Shown piece by piece: positions 1 to 8,911 of a stretch of 9,758 nucleotides of DNA; position 1 is the stretch's first letter; each line of letters opens with the position of its first letter. Origin of the DNA: Synechococcus sp. PL34863bin_39 (GTDB taxonomy: Bacteria; Cyanobacteriota; Cyanobacteriia; PCC-6307; Cyanobiaceae); the NCBI GenBank assembly GCA_011523155.1, contig WTHL01000220.1, forward strand, positions 1-9,758. Direction: 5' to 3'. Both the position numbers and the translations under genes were made by a program. A model generated the notes under the pieces. The model did not search any database and had not been told where the DNA came from. It saw only the letters and a program-made list of their open reading frames with translations.

Positions 1-29
1 GGCAAGGGGTGAGCAGCCTGCTGCTCCAT
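1..29 (-). CDS. Possible start of a downstream operon gene (partial, runs off the left edge)
   Basis: On the minus strand an ATG at 29-27 opens a frame (MEQQAAHPL...) that stays open to the window edge, only nine codons away. An AGGA sits three bases upstream, a usable but short-spaced ribosome binding site, and the helicase stop lies 25 bp upstream on the same strand. This fits the next gene of a tightly packed operon. With so few codons no function can be suggested, and the frame could be chance. No other gene or RNA is seen in 1-54. Confidence 0.3.
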
Positions 30-54
30 TAATCCTGAGACAGACGAGCCAGCG

Positions 55-1547
55 TCAAACAAGCGCCTGCTGCCAGCGCTGCGTCAGAGCAGGTGAGACC
101 TGGCGACCCACCAGCCACACCCCATGGCGTGCACGGCTCACGGCGACGTACACAAGCTGCCGTCGTAAGACCTGATCCTGGGGCCAGAAAACGTCATCGG
201 CCACAAACACGTCCCCAAAACTGCTTCCCTGGCTGCGATGCACTGTCAAGACGGCAGCAGGGCCGAGCGAAGCAAAGGCATCACGAATCAGGAAAAAGCG
301 ACGCCACAGCGGGCGACCGTTGCGCTTGCCGGCATCCCGGGCCTGGGTGCGCAACCGTTGCAGCACTCTGTCGAGCTGCCGGCGAGCCTCACTCCCGACA
401 GGTGGCTGCAGTCGGAGGGTGAGTTCCAACTCACCACAGCGCACCCTGGCATTGAGGGTGTCAATCACCGGGGTCCCAACACCATCCAGGACCAGCTGAC
501 CGCCCCCGGCGAGATCGGCATCGCTGAGACCAAACTGACTGAGATCACAGCGTTCCGGGGTGACGTCCTCCACCACGAGCTCGCGGTTTGAGCCCAGAAC
601 CAGATCGGGCTCCTCGCCGGTTTCCGCCCCATCCCTGGACGCTGGTGCCATGACCGCGGTGCGCGTGATCAGCACCTCTCCAGGCAGAACCGGCATCTGA
701 TCGGCCATCTCACCGTGAATCGCCCGTCGGGCATGGGGGACGAGCTGCTCAAGGCTGCGGTTCGTCCAACACAGGATGCGCGCCGCGTCGGGGTTATCGC
801 AAACCGCAGCCTGCTTGAGCGCGTCCTGTGCACGCGCCAACCAGGCAGCACGATCAAGACTGCCCACACTCCCCTGGTCTGTGGAACACAGCGGGAACAT
901 GGGCGGACGCTCGCAGGCCAGGCTGCCGTCCCGCAGACTGCTGGCCAACTGCAGAACAGGGCCCTGATGGCGGACCACCTGCTGAAGACAGGCGGCCTGG
1001 GCGCGTTGCATGGCGAATACCGGACTGTCCACCTCACCGACAGGGGGAAGCTGGGCCGGATCACCAACAAACACAAGACGTGTGCGGAAGGGATGGGCAC
1101 ATTGCAGTGCCACCTGCAAGAGGGAACTGTCGACCATCGACGCTTCATCAATCAGCACCAACCCCAGATGCTCCAGCGCGGTTGCCGTCTGTTCCGTCGG
1201 TTCACACAACTCGCGATCGCCCTGACGCTTGAGCTTGAGACGCAGCAAACGGTGGATCGTGGAGGGATACCAGGTGGGTTGCAGGCCTTCAACGCTGAGA
1301 GCCTGACGCAAGACACCGACTGCCTTGTGGGTGGGAGCCACCACGGTCCAGCACAGGCCCGTGGCCTCCACCATGCGCAGCAGTCGCATCGACAGAAAGG
1401 TTTTGCCGCTGCCCGCGAAGCCACTCAAGACAAAGGGAGTGCCATCGGAACTGCCCTGCAGCCACGCGGCGAAGGCTTCGGCAGCGGCCCGCTGGTCAAC
1501 CGTGAGGTCTGCGGTCAAACCCTCAGGAACCGGTGCGTCAGGGCCAC

Positions 1548-1551
<4 letters not shown>
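55..1551 (-). CDS. Dda/RecD-like superfamily 1B DNA helicase (AAA_30 plus UvrD_C_2 type)
   Basis: A 498-residue single-chain helicase expected to unwind DNA 5'-to-3' with ATP in the cytoplasm. Motifs appear in the canonical order: a Q-motif-like LTVDQ (16-20), Walker A GFAGSGKT (44-51), motif Ia APTHKA (72-77), STIHRLL (97-103), Walker B LIDEAS (133-138), motif III GDPAQLPPV (163-171), an LTVHRSQG motif (435-442) and YVAVSRAR motif VI (468-475). The APTHKA and STIH elements and the size resemble phage T4 Dda more than the longer RecD2 proteins, which carry an N-terminal extension missing here. Residues 287-420 probably form the inserted beta-rich 2B-like region. The ATG overlaps the stop of the upstream PAP2-like gene by 4 bp (ATGA), so this is the distal gene of the crtE operon. 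The helicase family is clear; the exact role (repair, replication restart or recombination) is not visible. Confidence 0.93.
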
Positions 1552-3046
<1,495 letters not shown>

Positions 3047-3065
3047 TCAGGCCAAGGGACACGTC

Positions 3066-3096
3066 ACCAACACCGGATACACATCGAGGTGTTCGG
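3066..3096 (-). terminator. Weak hairpin in the folD-crtE gap
   Basis: CCAACACC (3067-3074) can pair with GGTGTTCGG (3088-3096), giving eight pairs with one bulged base around a 13-nt loop. It lies 9-40 bases after the folD stop on the minus strand. No T-run follows, so it is not a classic intrinsic terminator. It could be an attenuator, a processing site between folD and crtE, or chance. No convincing -35/-10 pair for crtE was found in this gap. Confidence 0.25.
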
Positions 3097-3104
3097 AGAA
3101 CGCT

Positions 3105-4040
3105 TCAGACCACCAGGTCATCAAGACCGTGAACGTGGTGATGGCGCCTGGACCAGGCCACGACGGTGTTCACCAGCAACATGGCCACGGTCATCGGACC
3201 GACACCGCCAGGGACAGGGGTCATGGCGGAGGCGATGGCCTCGACATCGTCACTGCGGACATCACCGCAGAGCTTGGCCCTGGTTCCTGCAGGGGCATCG
3301 TCGGGAGGTGGCAGTCGATGAATGCCCACATCCACAACGACAGCGCCAGGCTTGACATGCTCAGCCCCGATCATGCGGGGCCGTCCCGCTGCCACCACCA
3401 GAACGTCAGCCTGACGGGTGAGCGCAGGAAGATCCCGCGTGCGCGAATGGGCCACGGTCACTGTGGCATTGGCAGCCTGGAGCATGAGCGCCATCGGCTG
3501 ACCGACCAGAATGCTGCGTCCGATCACAACAGCACGCTTTCCTTCCAGACTCAGCGCGTGCCGGGCCAGCAACGCCATCACACCGGCGGGGGTGCAGCTG
3601 CGGGGTCCAGGCTCCCCCTTCAGCAAACGACCGAGATTGAGCGTGTGCAGACCGTCGGCGTCCTTATCAGGGTCGATGGCGGCCAGCAAAGGCCCTTCCT
3701 CCAAGCCATCCGGCAAGGGCAGCTGCAACAGGATTCCATCCACACGATCGTCGGCGTTGAGGGCTGCAATCGCTGCCAGCACGTCGTCCTGGGTGCTGGA
3801 TCCAGGCAGATGGGATCCGTAACTGGCCACACCAATACGAGCGCAGGCCTTTTCTTTATTCGCAACGTAAACACCACTTGCGGGATCATCACCCACACGC
3901 AGCACGGCAAGACCGGGTGGACGCCCTGCCCGCTCCGTGCCAGCAGCGATGGACAGCCTCAGACGGTCCTCAAGCTCGGCAGCGAGCTGTTTGCCATCCA
4001 GCCTCAGAGCCATAAAAGGTGACTTAGCTCTCTCCAGCAT
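3105..4040 (-). CDS. folD: Bifunctional methylenetetrahydrofolate dehydrogenase / methenyltetrahydrofolate cyclohydrolase
   Basis: Interconverts 5,10-methylene-, 5,10-methenyl- and 10-formyl-tetrahydrofolate with NADP(H), supplying one-carbon units for purines, methionine and fMet. Counting from the internal ATG at 4013, the active-site YVANK lies at 49-53 (catalytic Lys53, Tyr49), LLQLPLP at 95-101, DADGLH at 118-123 (Asp120), the dinucleotide-binding [10 protein letters not shown] at 165-174, and the C-terminal [11 protein letters not shown] at 265-275. All expected active-site residues are present. The start is uncertain. ATG 4040 has a strong GGAGG three bases upstream and adds [12 protein letters not shown] 4013 begins where FolD homologues normally begin but has no ribosome site. 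I give the longer form. Divergent from the HD gene and upstream of crtE on the same strand. Confidence 0.96.
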   Translation of the reverse strand: MLERAKSPFMALRLDGKQLAAELEDRLRLSIAAGTERAGRPPGLAVLRVGDDPASGVYVANKEKACARIGVASYGSHLPGSSTQDDVLAAIAALNADDRVDGILLQLPLPDGLEEGPLLAAIDPDKDADGLHTLNLGRLLKGEPGPRSCTPAGVMALLARHALSLEGKRAVVIGRSILVGQPMALMLQAANATVTVAHSRTRDLPALTRQADVLVVAAGRPRMIGAEHVKPGAVVVDVGIHRLPPPDDAPAGTRAKLCGDVRSDDVEAIASAMTPVPGGVGPMTVAMLLVNTVVAWSRRHHHVHGLDDLVV

Positions 4041-4043
4041 GCC

Positions 4044-4048
4044 CCTCC
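4044..4048 (-). promoter_or_regulatory. Strong Shine-Dalgarno for the longer folD start
   Basis: GGAGG on the minus strand, only three bases before the ATG at 4040-4038, in the 31-bp divergent gap between folD and the HD gene. It is the best match to the anti-SD consensus near folD and argues for the extended N-terminus, although the spacing is short. Confidence 0.45.
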
Positions 4049-4071
4049 GATGGAGCTAGCGTTCATGGCGA

Positions 4072-6192
4072 ATGCCAGTCGCCGTGATTCGCCTCCAACG
4101 CCTGCGCCGGCTTTGGCACAGCTGGCTTCGCAACGAGTCGCCCAGGCGTCCTCTGCTGCATTGGGGACACATCCAGACCACTGGACTGGTCCTGGTCTGC
4201 ATCCTGGTGGCGTTGATCTCCAGCTGGCCCTGGCTCACGGAACCCAATCTGCGACCTGGAACCCCTGCACCTTTCGATGCCATCGCGCCAAAGGACGCTT
4301 TGGTCGTCGACAGCGAGGCACTCGAGCAGCGTCGCTCCAGCCTTGTTCCCCGCACATTCGTGCAGGTGATCGATCAGACCGAGACCCAGCGCCTGCGTGA
4401 ACGACTCGGTCGGCAGCTGAAGGAGCTGCAGGGAGTTGCCAGCAGCGCCGAGGCAGACCGTGTCGGCCCCGTCAACCTCGACGACGAGGAACTGCGTTGG
4501 CTCAAGTCTCAGTCACCAAGGAACATCGACCGATGGCAGACGGCGGTGAGAGAAGCCGGGAATCGAATGCTCAGCCAAGGGCTGATCAACACCCTGGCCG
4601 TGACCCAGCTGCGGGACGCTGCAGCACTTCAGCTCGACGACCTTGGGGCCTTCGGAACTCCGGCACGAAGCATCGGCAGCAAGGTGCTGGCAAGCAGCTT
4701 TCAGGGGGCCAGCAACCTGCGCACCGACCCCCTTCTGAGCCAGCGCAAGCTTGAGACGCTGATCACCAAACAGGGCATCCCCACCATCGAGGTCACCAAG
4801 GGCAGCTTGATCACCCGCAAAGGGGAACCGATCAGTCCGCAGGCATACGACGTTCTCGACTACTTCGGACTCGTCAGCCGCAGTCCCCGCATCGGCACCT
4901 GGATGGCACGGTTCACAGAGGCACTGGCCGGCTGCGGTGTGCTGCTGCTGATCATGCGCCGGGAGCGTCCATGCCTTGAGTTCTCCCACGGTCTTCTCGC
5001 CCTGGGACTGCTTCTTCTCGTCCAGGGCAGCAAGCTCTGGTTCGGGGCTGCCGTGAGTCCCCTGGCCGTTCTCGTGCCGCCCACACTGCTCCTGGCTCAG
5101 GGGCTGGGAACCAGTTGTGGTCTTGCCTGGCTGGCGATTGCGAGTCTTCTCTGGCCCCTGCCGGTGAACGGAGTGGGAGAGGGACGACTTGTGATCGCTG
5201 CTGCAATCGCTGTTGTGGCTGCATTGCAGGCAGGGCGTTTGCGCAGTCGCGCCCAGTTGCTGCAACTCACGGTGGTGCTGCCTCTGGCAGCCCTGCTGGT
5301 TGAGTGGACGCTGCTCCGCAGTCAGATCAATGCGGGGATGAGTGCCTGGACCCGCCTGGCCCCCAATGCGGGAGAACTGGCCTCGGAAGCTTTGCTGATG
5401 GGCATCCTGCTGATGGTGGCGATCCTGCTCCTGCCCATCCTTGAGGCGTCTTTCGGTCTCCTCACCAGGGCTCGGCTGATGGAACTGGCCGATCAGGAAC
5501 GACCTCTCCTGCGCCGGCTGTCATCGGAAGCACCAGGCACCTTCGAGCACACCCTGATGATCTGCGGCTTGGCCGAGGAGGGTGCCAGGGCGATTGGTGC
5601 GGACATCGATCTCGTCCGCACGGGTTCCCTTTATCACGATGTGGGCAAACTGCATGCCCCTGAATGGTTCATCGAAAATCAGACCGGCGACGGAGCCAAC
5701 CCCCACGACAGGTTGAATGACCCCGTTGCCAGTGCTGGCGTGCTGCAGGCCCACGTGGATGAAGGCCTCAAACTCGCACGCAGGCACCGCCTGCCTCGCC
5801 CCGTGGCAGATTTCATCCCGGAGCACCAGGGAACCCTGAAGATGGGGTATTTCCTGCACAAAGCAAGGGAGAGCGATCCTTCGATCTCCGAAAAACGCTT
5901 CCGCTATCGAGGGCCACGTCCAGGGTCGAGGGAAACGGCCATCCTCATGCTTGCTGATGGCTGCGAGGCAGCGCTGCGATCGCTGCCCCCTGACACCAGC
6001 GACAGCGATGCCAAGCTGACGGTGCGGCGCATCATCGAGGCCCGACAGCGGGATGGTCAGCTGCGACTGAGCAGTCTCAGCAGGGCTGAGGTGGAACTGG
6101 TCATCCGCTCCTTCGTGCGGGTCTGGCGACGCATGCGTCACCGTCGGATCCCCTATCCGATTCCTGCGTACCGCAAGGGCTATCCCGCCTGA
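4072..6192 (+). CDS. 7TM-HD membrane phosphohydrolase, PgpH type (likely c-di-AMP phosphodiesterase)
   Basis: A 706-residue protein with the architecture of PgpH: a first transmembrane helix (about 37-54), a large extracytoplasmic 7TMR-HDED region (about 60-270) ending in KGSLITRKGEPISPQAYDVL, a cluster of helices (about 280-462), and a cytoplasmic HD domain (about 485-650). Candidate metal and active-site residues are His493 (FEHTL), His522-Asp523 (LYHDVGK), His561 (AHVDEG), His585 (IPEHQGT) and Asp629 (LADGCEA). NPHDRLNDP between them is also typical. PgpH of Listeria hydrolyses c-di-AMP to pApA; that activity here is inferred from family. The IPEHQGT motif has Gln where PgpH has a second His (QHHGT). 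The ATG at 4072 has no clear Shine-Dalgarno; a GTG at 4084 is an alternative. The 3' end overlaps the convergent pseudouridine synthase gene by 13 bp. Confidence 0.93.
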   Translation: MPVAVIRLQRLRRLWHSWLRNESPRRPLLHWGHIQTTGLVLVCILVALISSWPWLTEPNLRPGTPAPFDAIAPKDALVVDSEALEQRRSSLVPRTFVQVIDQTETQRLRERLGRQLKELQGVASSAEADRVGPVNLDDEELRWLKSQSPRNIDRWQTAVREAGNRMLSQGLINTLAVTQLRDAAALQLDDLGAFGTPARSIGSKVLASSFQGASNLRTDPLLSQRKLETLITKQGIPTIEVTKGSLITRKGEPISPQAYDVLDYFGLVSRSPRIGTWMARFTEALAGCGVLLLIMRRERPCLEFSHGLLALGLLLLVQGSKLWFGAAVSPLAVLVPPTLLLAQGLGTSCGLAWLAIASLLWPLPVNGVGEGRLVIAAAIAVVAALQAGRLRSRAQLLQLTVVLPLAALLVEWTLLRSQINAGMSAWTRLAPNAGELASEALLMGILLMVAILLLPILEASFGLLTRARLMELADQERPLLRRLSSEAPGTFEHTLMICGLAEEGARAIGADIDLVRTGSLYHDVGKLHAPEWFIENQTGDGANPHDRLNDPVASAGVLQAHVDEGLKLARRHRLPRPVADFIPEHQGTLKMGYFLHKARESDPSISEKRFRYRGPRPGSRETAILMLADGCEAALRSLPPDTSDSDAKLTVRRIIEARQRDGQLRLSSLSRAEVELVIRSFVRVWRRMRHRRIPYPIPAYRKGYPA

Positions 6193-6839
6193 TCAGGCCT
6201 GGCCGAAAGGGGCTCCGGGGGAAGAAAGGGGACCGCACTGCGGCAGCGGAGCCGTTGTCCAGTGAAGGGATGGCGCAGGCTGAGAGCGGTGGCATGCAGG
6301 TGCATGCGACCGCTCTCAGCCTGGTCGTGACCGGCATAGATCGGATCACCCTGAATGGCACAACCCAGTGCAGCCAGATGGGCTCTGAGCTGATGCGATC
6401 GTCCCGTGATCGGTTGCAGCCAGAGTCTCCGGCCCGACTGCACCCGCCAGCGCGTCTGGCTGCTCCGACCGTCGGGATGCCACCCGTAACGCGGCGGATG
6501 GGTCTGCAACCGTGCCAGCGGCAGGTCCACGCATCCACTGCTGCCTGGAGGGGCCCCACAGACATCAGCCACGTACAGCTTGCGCACCCTGCGGGAGGCG
6601 AACAAACGGCTGAACGCCGATAACGCGTCAGAAGTGCGAGCGAGCATCAGCAATCCAGAGGTGTCGCGATCGAGACGATGCACCAGCGCGAGCGTGGGCT
6701 CGTGATTCTGAAGCCTGCTCAGCAGTGAGTCAGCCTGCGCCGGTCCCAGACCAGGCTGGCTCAACAAACCGCAGGGCTTGTCGACAATCAAGACCCATGG
6801 ATCGCGATGCAGCAGACGACAGCCGGCAATCCAAGGCAT
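6180..6839 (-). CDS. RluA-family RNA pseudouridine synthase
   Basis: A 219-residue enzyme that isomerises uridine to pseudouridine in rRNA or tRNA. Visible family motifs are VDKPCGLLSQPG (19-30), the catalytic VHRLDRDTSG (53-62) with Asp57 as the nucleophile, RKLYVADV (86-93), and the C-terminal TGRSHQLRAHLAALGCAIQGD (145-165) followed by GRMHLHATAL. There is no N-terminal S4 domain, so it is of the short type, the same length as E. coli RluA (23S U746 and tRNA U32). The target uridine cannot be read from sequence, so no symbol is given. The ATG directly abuts the stop of the upstream membrane protein gene (TGA-ATG), suggesting coupled translation. Its last codons overlap the 3' end of the convergent HD gene, and its coding sequence holds a long hairpin at 6276-6323. 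Confidence 0.93.
   Translation of the reverse strand: MPWIAGCRLLHRDPWVLIVDKPCGLLSQPGLGPAQADSLLSRLQNHEPTLALVHRLDRDTSGLLMLARTSDALSAFSRLFASRRVRKLYVADVCGAPPGSSGCVDLPLARLQTHPPRYGWHPDGRSSQTRWRVQSGRRLWLQPITGRSHQLRAHLAALGCAIQGDPIYAGHDQAESGRMHLHATALSLRHPFTGQRLRCRSAVPFLPPEPLSARPDQAG
6276..6323. repeat. Near-perfect 48-nt inverted repeat inside the pseudouridine synthase gene
   Basis: CAGGCTGAGAGCGGT (6276-6290) is exactly complementary to ACCGCTCTCAGCCTG (6309-6323). Inside it, after a single G/G mismatch, GCATGC (6292-6297) pairs with GCATGC (6302-6307) around the tetraloop AGGT. That makes 21 pairs out of 22 and a very stable stem in RNA from either strand. It starts 84 bp after the stop of the plus-strand HD gene and lies in the last third of the minus-strand synthase gene, encoding residues around AESGRMHLHATALSL. 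No T-run follows on either side. Confidence 0.85.
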
Positions 6840-7244
6840 TCAGAGCAGTCCGCCCCGCCGCAGAGATGGTCGACACCAATACAGCAGTGCGGCCAGATTG
6901 CCGACCGCCATCAGAAGCGCCAGCCCTCCGATCGGGAGAGCATCAGCACCCACGTGGTGAAGAGCGAGACGCACCACTGCGTAGGGAAGGGAAACGGCAA
7001 GGGCCATGGAGAGGGCCACGATCGCAACGATGCCTCCCCATCGCCTCTGTGCCAGCAATCCGGCACTGGCAACGATGCCCACGACCGCGGCAGGCCAGGC
7101 AAGCGCGAATGACACGCTGATGTTGGCAACCCTGAACTCCGGTGGTGTCAGGAAGGCGAACCAGGCAATCAGCGGCAGGGCGATCACATTGGACAGCAGC
7201 CCAAGCCAGGTCATCACCCAGTAGCCACGGGCGCTGGAATTCAT
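6840..7244 (-). CDS. Small four-helix membrane protein of unknown function
   Basis: A 134-residue hydrophobic protein that I do not recognise. Four likely transmembrane helices lie at about 9-32, 43-66, 72-95 and 103-125. The chain ends in a basic tail (CRPSLRRGG), which favours a cytoplasmic C-terminus. No cysteine pairs, metal motifs or catalytic signatures stand out. The ATG at 7244 is chosen; a GTG at 7265 would add seven polar residues, and neither has a convincing ribosome site. The stop abuts the ATG of the pseudouridine synthase gene, so the two are probably translated from one message. The 93-bp gap upstream, before the HExxH gene stop, shows no clear signal. Confidence 0.78.
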   Translation of the reverse strand: MNSSARGYWVMTWLGLLSNVIALPLIAWFAFLTPPEFRVANISVSFALAWPAAVVGIVASAGLLAQRRWGGIVAIVALSMALAVSLPYAVVRLALHHVGADALPIGGLALLMAVGNLAALLYWCRPSLRRGGLL

Positions 7245-7337
7245 CACAGAGCTGGAACGTTGCACGGCTTCACCGTAAGGGCGACGACCAGCTCTGACGG
7301 AGCGATCGAAAGGGTCTTCACGGGCAGCAAGAGAGCC

Positions 7338-7856
7338 TCAGGCCCCTCCTGTCTGCGCGGGTGATCCATTGAGTCGCTCTGCGCAGAACTGCCTGAACAG
7401 CGCTTCAACCCTGTCCGGCGCCAGGCCCTGAACGAGGCGTGCCTCCACTTCATCGCGATGCTGACTTTGGTGATAGAGCCTTAATTCCTTGACCAGACGC
7501 GGCGACTCCTCCTGGATGCGGGTCATCGCAAGATCGAGCTGCCCTTGATCCAGAAGCCCTCCCCCTTTGCAGTGCTGCATCACGTGAGCCGACTCATGAG
7601 CGAGCACCTCCCAGATCTCCTGCGGATCGTTCTGCAGGTTGTTGGCACAGAGCAACAGGGCATTGCGGGTTGCGTGAAAGGCGCCAAGAAGACTGTTCGG
7701 ACAATCCCTTGCGACAAGCGTCACGGTTCCAGCCTGTCGCAGCACTCCAGCGAAACGGCCGATTCGCTCCCATGTTTCGGCCCTGACAGCACCGATCGTC
7801 CCGCCACTCAGAAGCAGCGCGACCAGCGAGCTGCCGAACAATCCCAGCAGTCGCAC
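7338..7856 (-). CDS. Probable exported HExxH metallopeptidase-like protein
   Basis: A 172-residue protein with an N-terminal signal-like segment (about 1-26: positively charged start, Leu/Ala core, likely cleavage after AVRA). A zinc-binding HESAH motif follows at 87-91 in VLAHESAHVMQHC. A candidate third ligand lies in QHRDEVEARL (Glu136 or Glu138), the spacing of a gluzincin-like fold. Cysteines at 52, 70, 96 and 158 could form disulfides in the periplasm. The family is not one I can name. The HExxH motif, export signal and small size suggest a minimal M48/M56-like or unassigned peptidase, but activity is inference. The start is a GTG; an in-frame stop at 7874 limits the N-terminus, and no ribosome site is clear. 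It is 118 bp downstream of the thiamine-binding protein gene on the same strand. Confidence 0.78.
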   Translation of the reverse strand: MRLLGLFGSSLVALLLSGGTIGAVRAETWERIGRFAGVLRQAGTVTLVARDCPNSLLGAFHATRNALLLCANNLQNDPQEIWEVLAHESAHVMQHCKGGGLLDQGQLDLAMTRIQEESPRLVKELRLYHQSQHRDEVEARLVQGLAPDRVEALFRQFCAERLNGSPAQTGGA

Positions 7857-7974
7857 AACCAGATCATCGCATCACTTGTCTTATTGGACTCAATGGAAAG
7901 CGCAACGTCTCGATTCGCCAGAAAGATCTCCGGTTTTCGGCAACGCCCCCCCACAAACACGCACGGAGCAGTGC

Positions 7975-8280
7975 TCAGTCGGCCCCGGCTGCAGTCCTGA
8001 CACTCGCGACCTTGTCCAGAAAGCTTTGCTGCCGGTCAATCCGCGTGTTGACCTTCACGGTGGTGTGAATCCGGGGTGCTCCCATGCGGTGTACGGCCAC
8101 ATGGCATCGCTCCAGGCAGGCAAAAACCTCGGCCCACTCACCCTCCACAGCCGTCCCGTTGGGCCCGAGCTCGTGAACGAGCCCAGCCTCCTCAATCACC
8201 TGCTGACAGGCAGCAATGTAGGGAGCGAGTGACACTCCTACGCCGAGGGGCACCACACAGAGATCAACGCTGACCCGCAT
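7975..8280 (-). CDS. Thiamine-binding protein, MTH1187/DUF77 (Thiamine_BP) family
   Basis: A 101-residue protein matching the small ferredoxin-like thiamine-binding family. Features are the start MRVSVDLCVVPLG, then YIAACQQVIEEAGL, the family signature GPNGTAVEGEW (39-49), and the late strand MGAPRIHTTVKVNTR (66-80). Family members are soluble, oligomeric and reported to bind thiamine or related ligands, with no known catalysis. The frame stays open far upstream to 8754, but that part is antisense to the 149-aa gene. The ATG at 8280 is where the family begins, with an AGG nine bases before it. Divergent from the 149-aa gene across 111 bp. No thi gene or TPP riboswitch is seen nearby, so a role in thiamine physiology rests on family alone. 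Confidence 0.88.
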   Translation of the reverse strand: MRVSVDLCVVPLGVGVSLAPYIAACQQVIEEAGLVHELGPNGTAVEGEWAEVFACLERCHVAVHRMGAPRIHTTVKVNTRIDRQQSFLDKVASVRTAAGAD

Positions 8281-8391
8281 CCGATTCGCCTGACTCTCCC
8301 TTTGTTTAGCGGGTTCGACGTCGCATGAGCCCGAAACACACCACAGAACAGGCGAAGCTGGAGCGATGCAGTCCAGGGAAGGGAATCCGCA
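8281..8391. promoter_or_regulatory. Divergent intergenic region
   Basis: These 111 bp separate the starts of the thiamine-binding protein gene (minus) and the 149-aa gene (plus), so they should hold promoters for both. I see no convincing -35/-10 pair. The plus-strand end carries AAGGGA, the ribosome site of the 149-aa gene (GGGA seven bases before ATG 8392). A nine-codon upstream frame at 8366-8395 overlaps that start codon. Confidence 0.4.
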
Positions 8392-8841
8392 ATGACCCAC
8401 GCAAGGCTTCAGACAGCGTATGAAGCGCTGATGCAGAGGGCTCCATCCCCTCTGTTTCAGAAAGCACGTGCCCTTTACCTCTGCAAGTATTGCCTCGATG
8501 GGCGGGACAGCACGTCGGCGCTGAGGCTGTTCATCGCCAAGGAACGGGTGGAGGAAGCCATCGTGCCCGGGGTCAACGACGGGGAACGCCTGGCCGTGGT
8601 CTCCATCAGGCCTGAATGCCTGGCCCTTGTGCATTGGCAACAACCCGGCCCGCCGACCCTCGAGCAGGCGAGCAACTACTTCCAGACGCAATGGGGCATG
8701 GAGCTGCCAGACCTCACACCCCATCGGGAGCCGTGGTTTCGAATGGGGGGACACCAGAGCCAGCTCACGCCTCCCGGAGACCTGCTCTGGCTGCGCAGTT
8801 CACCCATGCCGGATTCGGCCGAAGGCGAGAAGGACGCCTGA
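8392..8841 (+). CDS. Hypothetical protein (149 aa)
   Basis: I do not recognise this protein. It is soluble in appearance, with no signal peptide or membrane helix. The N-terminal half is helix-like with a two-cysteine element (YLCKYCLDG, about 29-37). The middle holds GVNDGERLAVVSIRPECLALVHW, and the C-terminus has a Pro/Trp-rich stretch (TPHREPWFRMGG) and an acidic tail. The CxxC could be a metal or redox site, but a lone pair is weak evidence. The coding frame is supported by a ribosome site (GGGA, seven bases upstream), third-position GC bias, and a start and stop that fit between neighbours. It may be co-transcribed with the 71-aa gene 70 bp downstream. Confidence 0.75.
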   Translation: MTHARLQTAYEALMQRAPSPLFQKARALYLCKYCLDGRDSTSALRLFIAKERVEEAIVPGVNDGERLAVVSIRPECLALVHWQQPGPPTLEQASNYFQTQWGMELPDLTPHREPWFRMGGHQSQLTPPGDLLWLRSSPMPDSAEGEKDA

Positions 8842-8911
8842 AGCAAATGCGCTGGAAAGCCCATCGCACTGGAGCCAGACCGCTAAGGAAAGGTGAGTCT
8901 CAACGCGATTG

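Noticed and set aside
1..54. Possible tRNA or other RNA gene at the left edge
   Set aside because: No cloverleaf arms or TTCGANNC-type T-loop can be found in this short stretch.
1213..1220. HIP1-type octamer GCGATCGC (also at 5976-5983)
   Set aside because: Two copies in coding sequence are no more than a slight excess at this GC content; marine picocyanobacteria are not known for HIP1 enrichment.
4513..5265. Minus-strand open frame of 250 codons
   Set aside because: Antisense to the 7TM-HD gene; Gln/Pro/Ser-rich low-quality translation typical of a shadow frame.
7946..7952. Run of seven C residues between the thiamine-binding and HExxH genes
   Set aside because: On the transcribed strand it is a G-run, not a T-run, with only a 4-bp stem nearby, so it is not a terminator. 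It may be an ordinary homopolymer.
7857..7974. Possible promoter (TTGCGC...TAAGAC on the minus strand) before the HExxH gene
   Set aside because: The match to a -35/-10 pair is weak and the spacing approximate; not strong enough to list as a feature.
8281..8754. Minus-strand N-terminal extension of the thiamine-binding protein (continuous frame to 8754)
   Set aside because: The extension is antisense to the 149-aa gene, has no family similarity, and the known family begins at the ATG at 8280.
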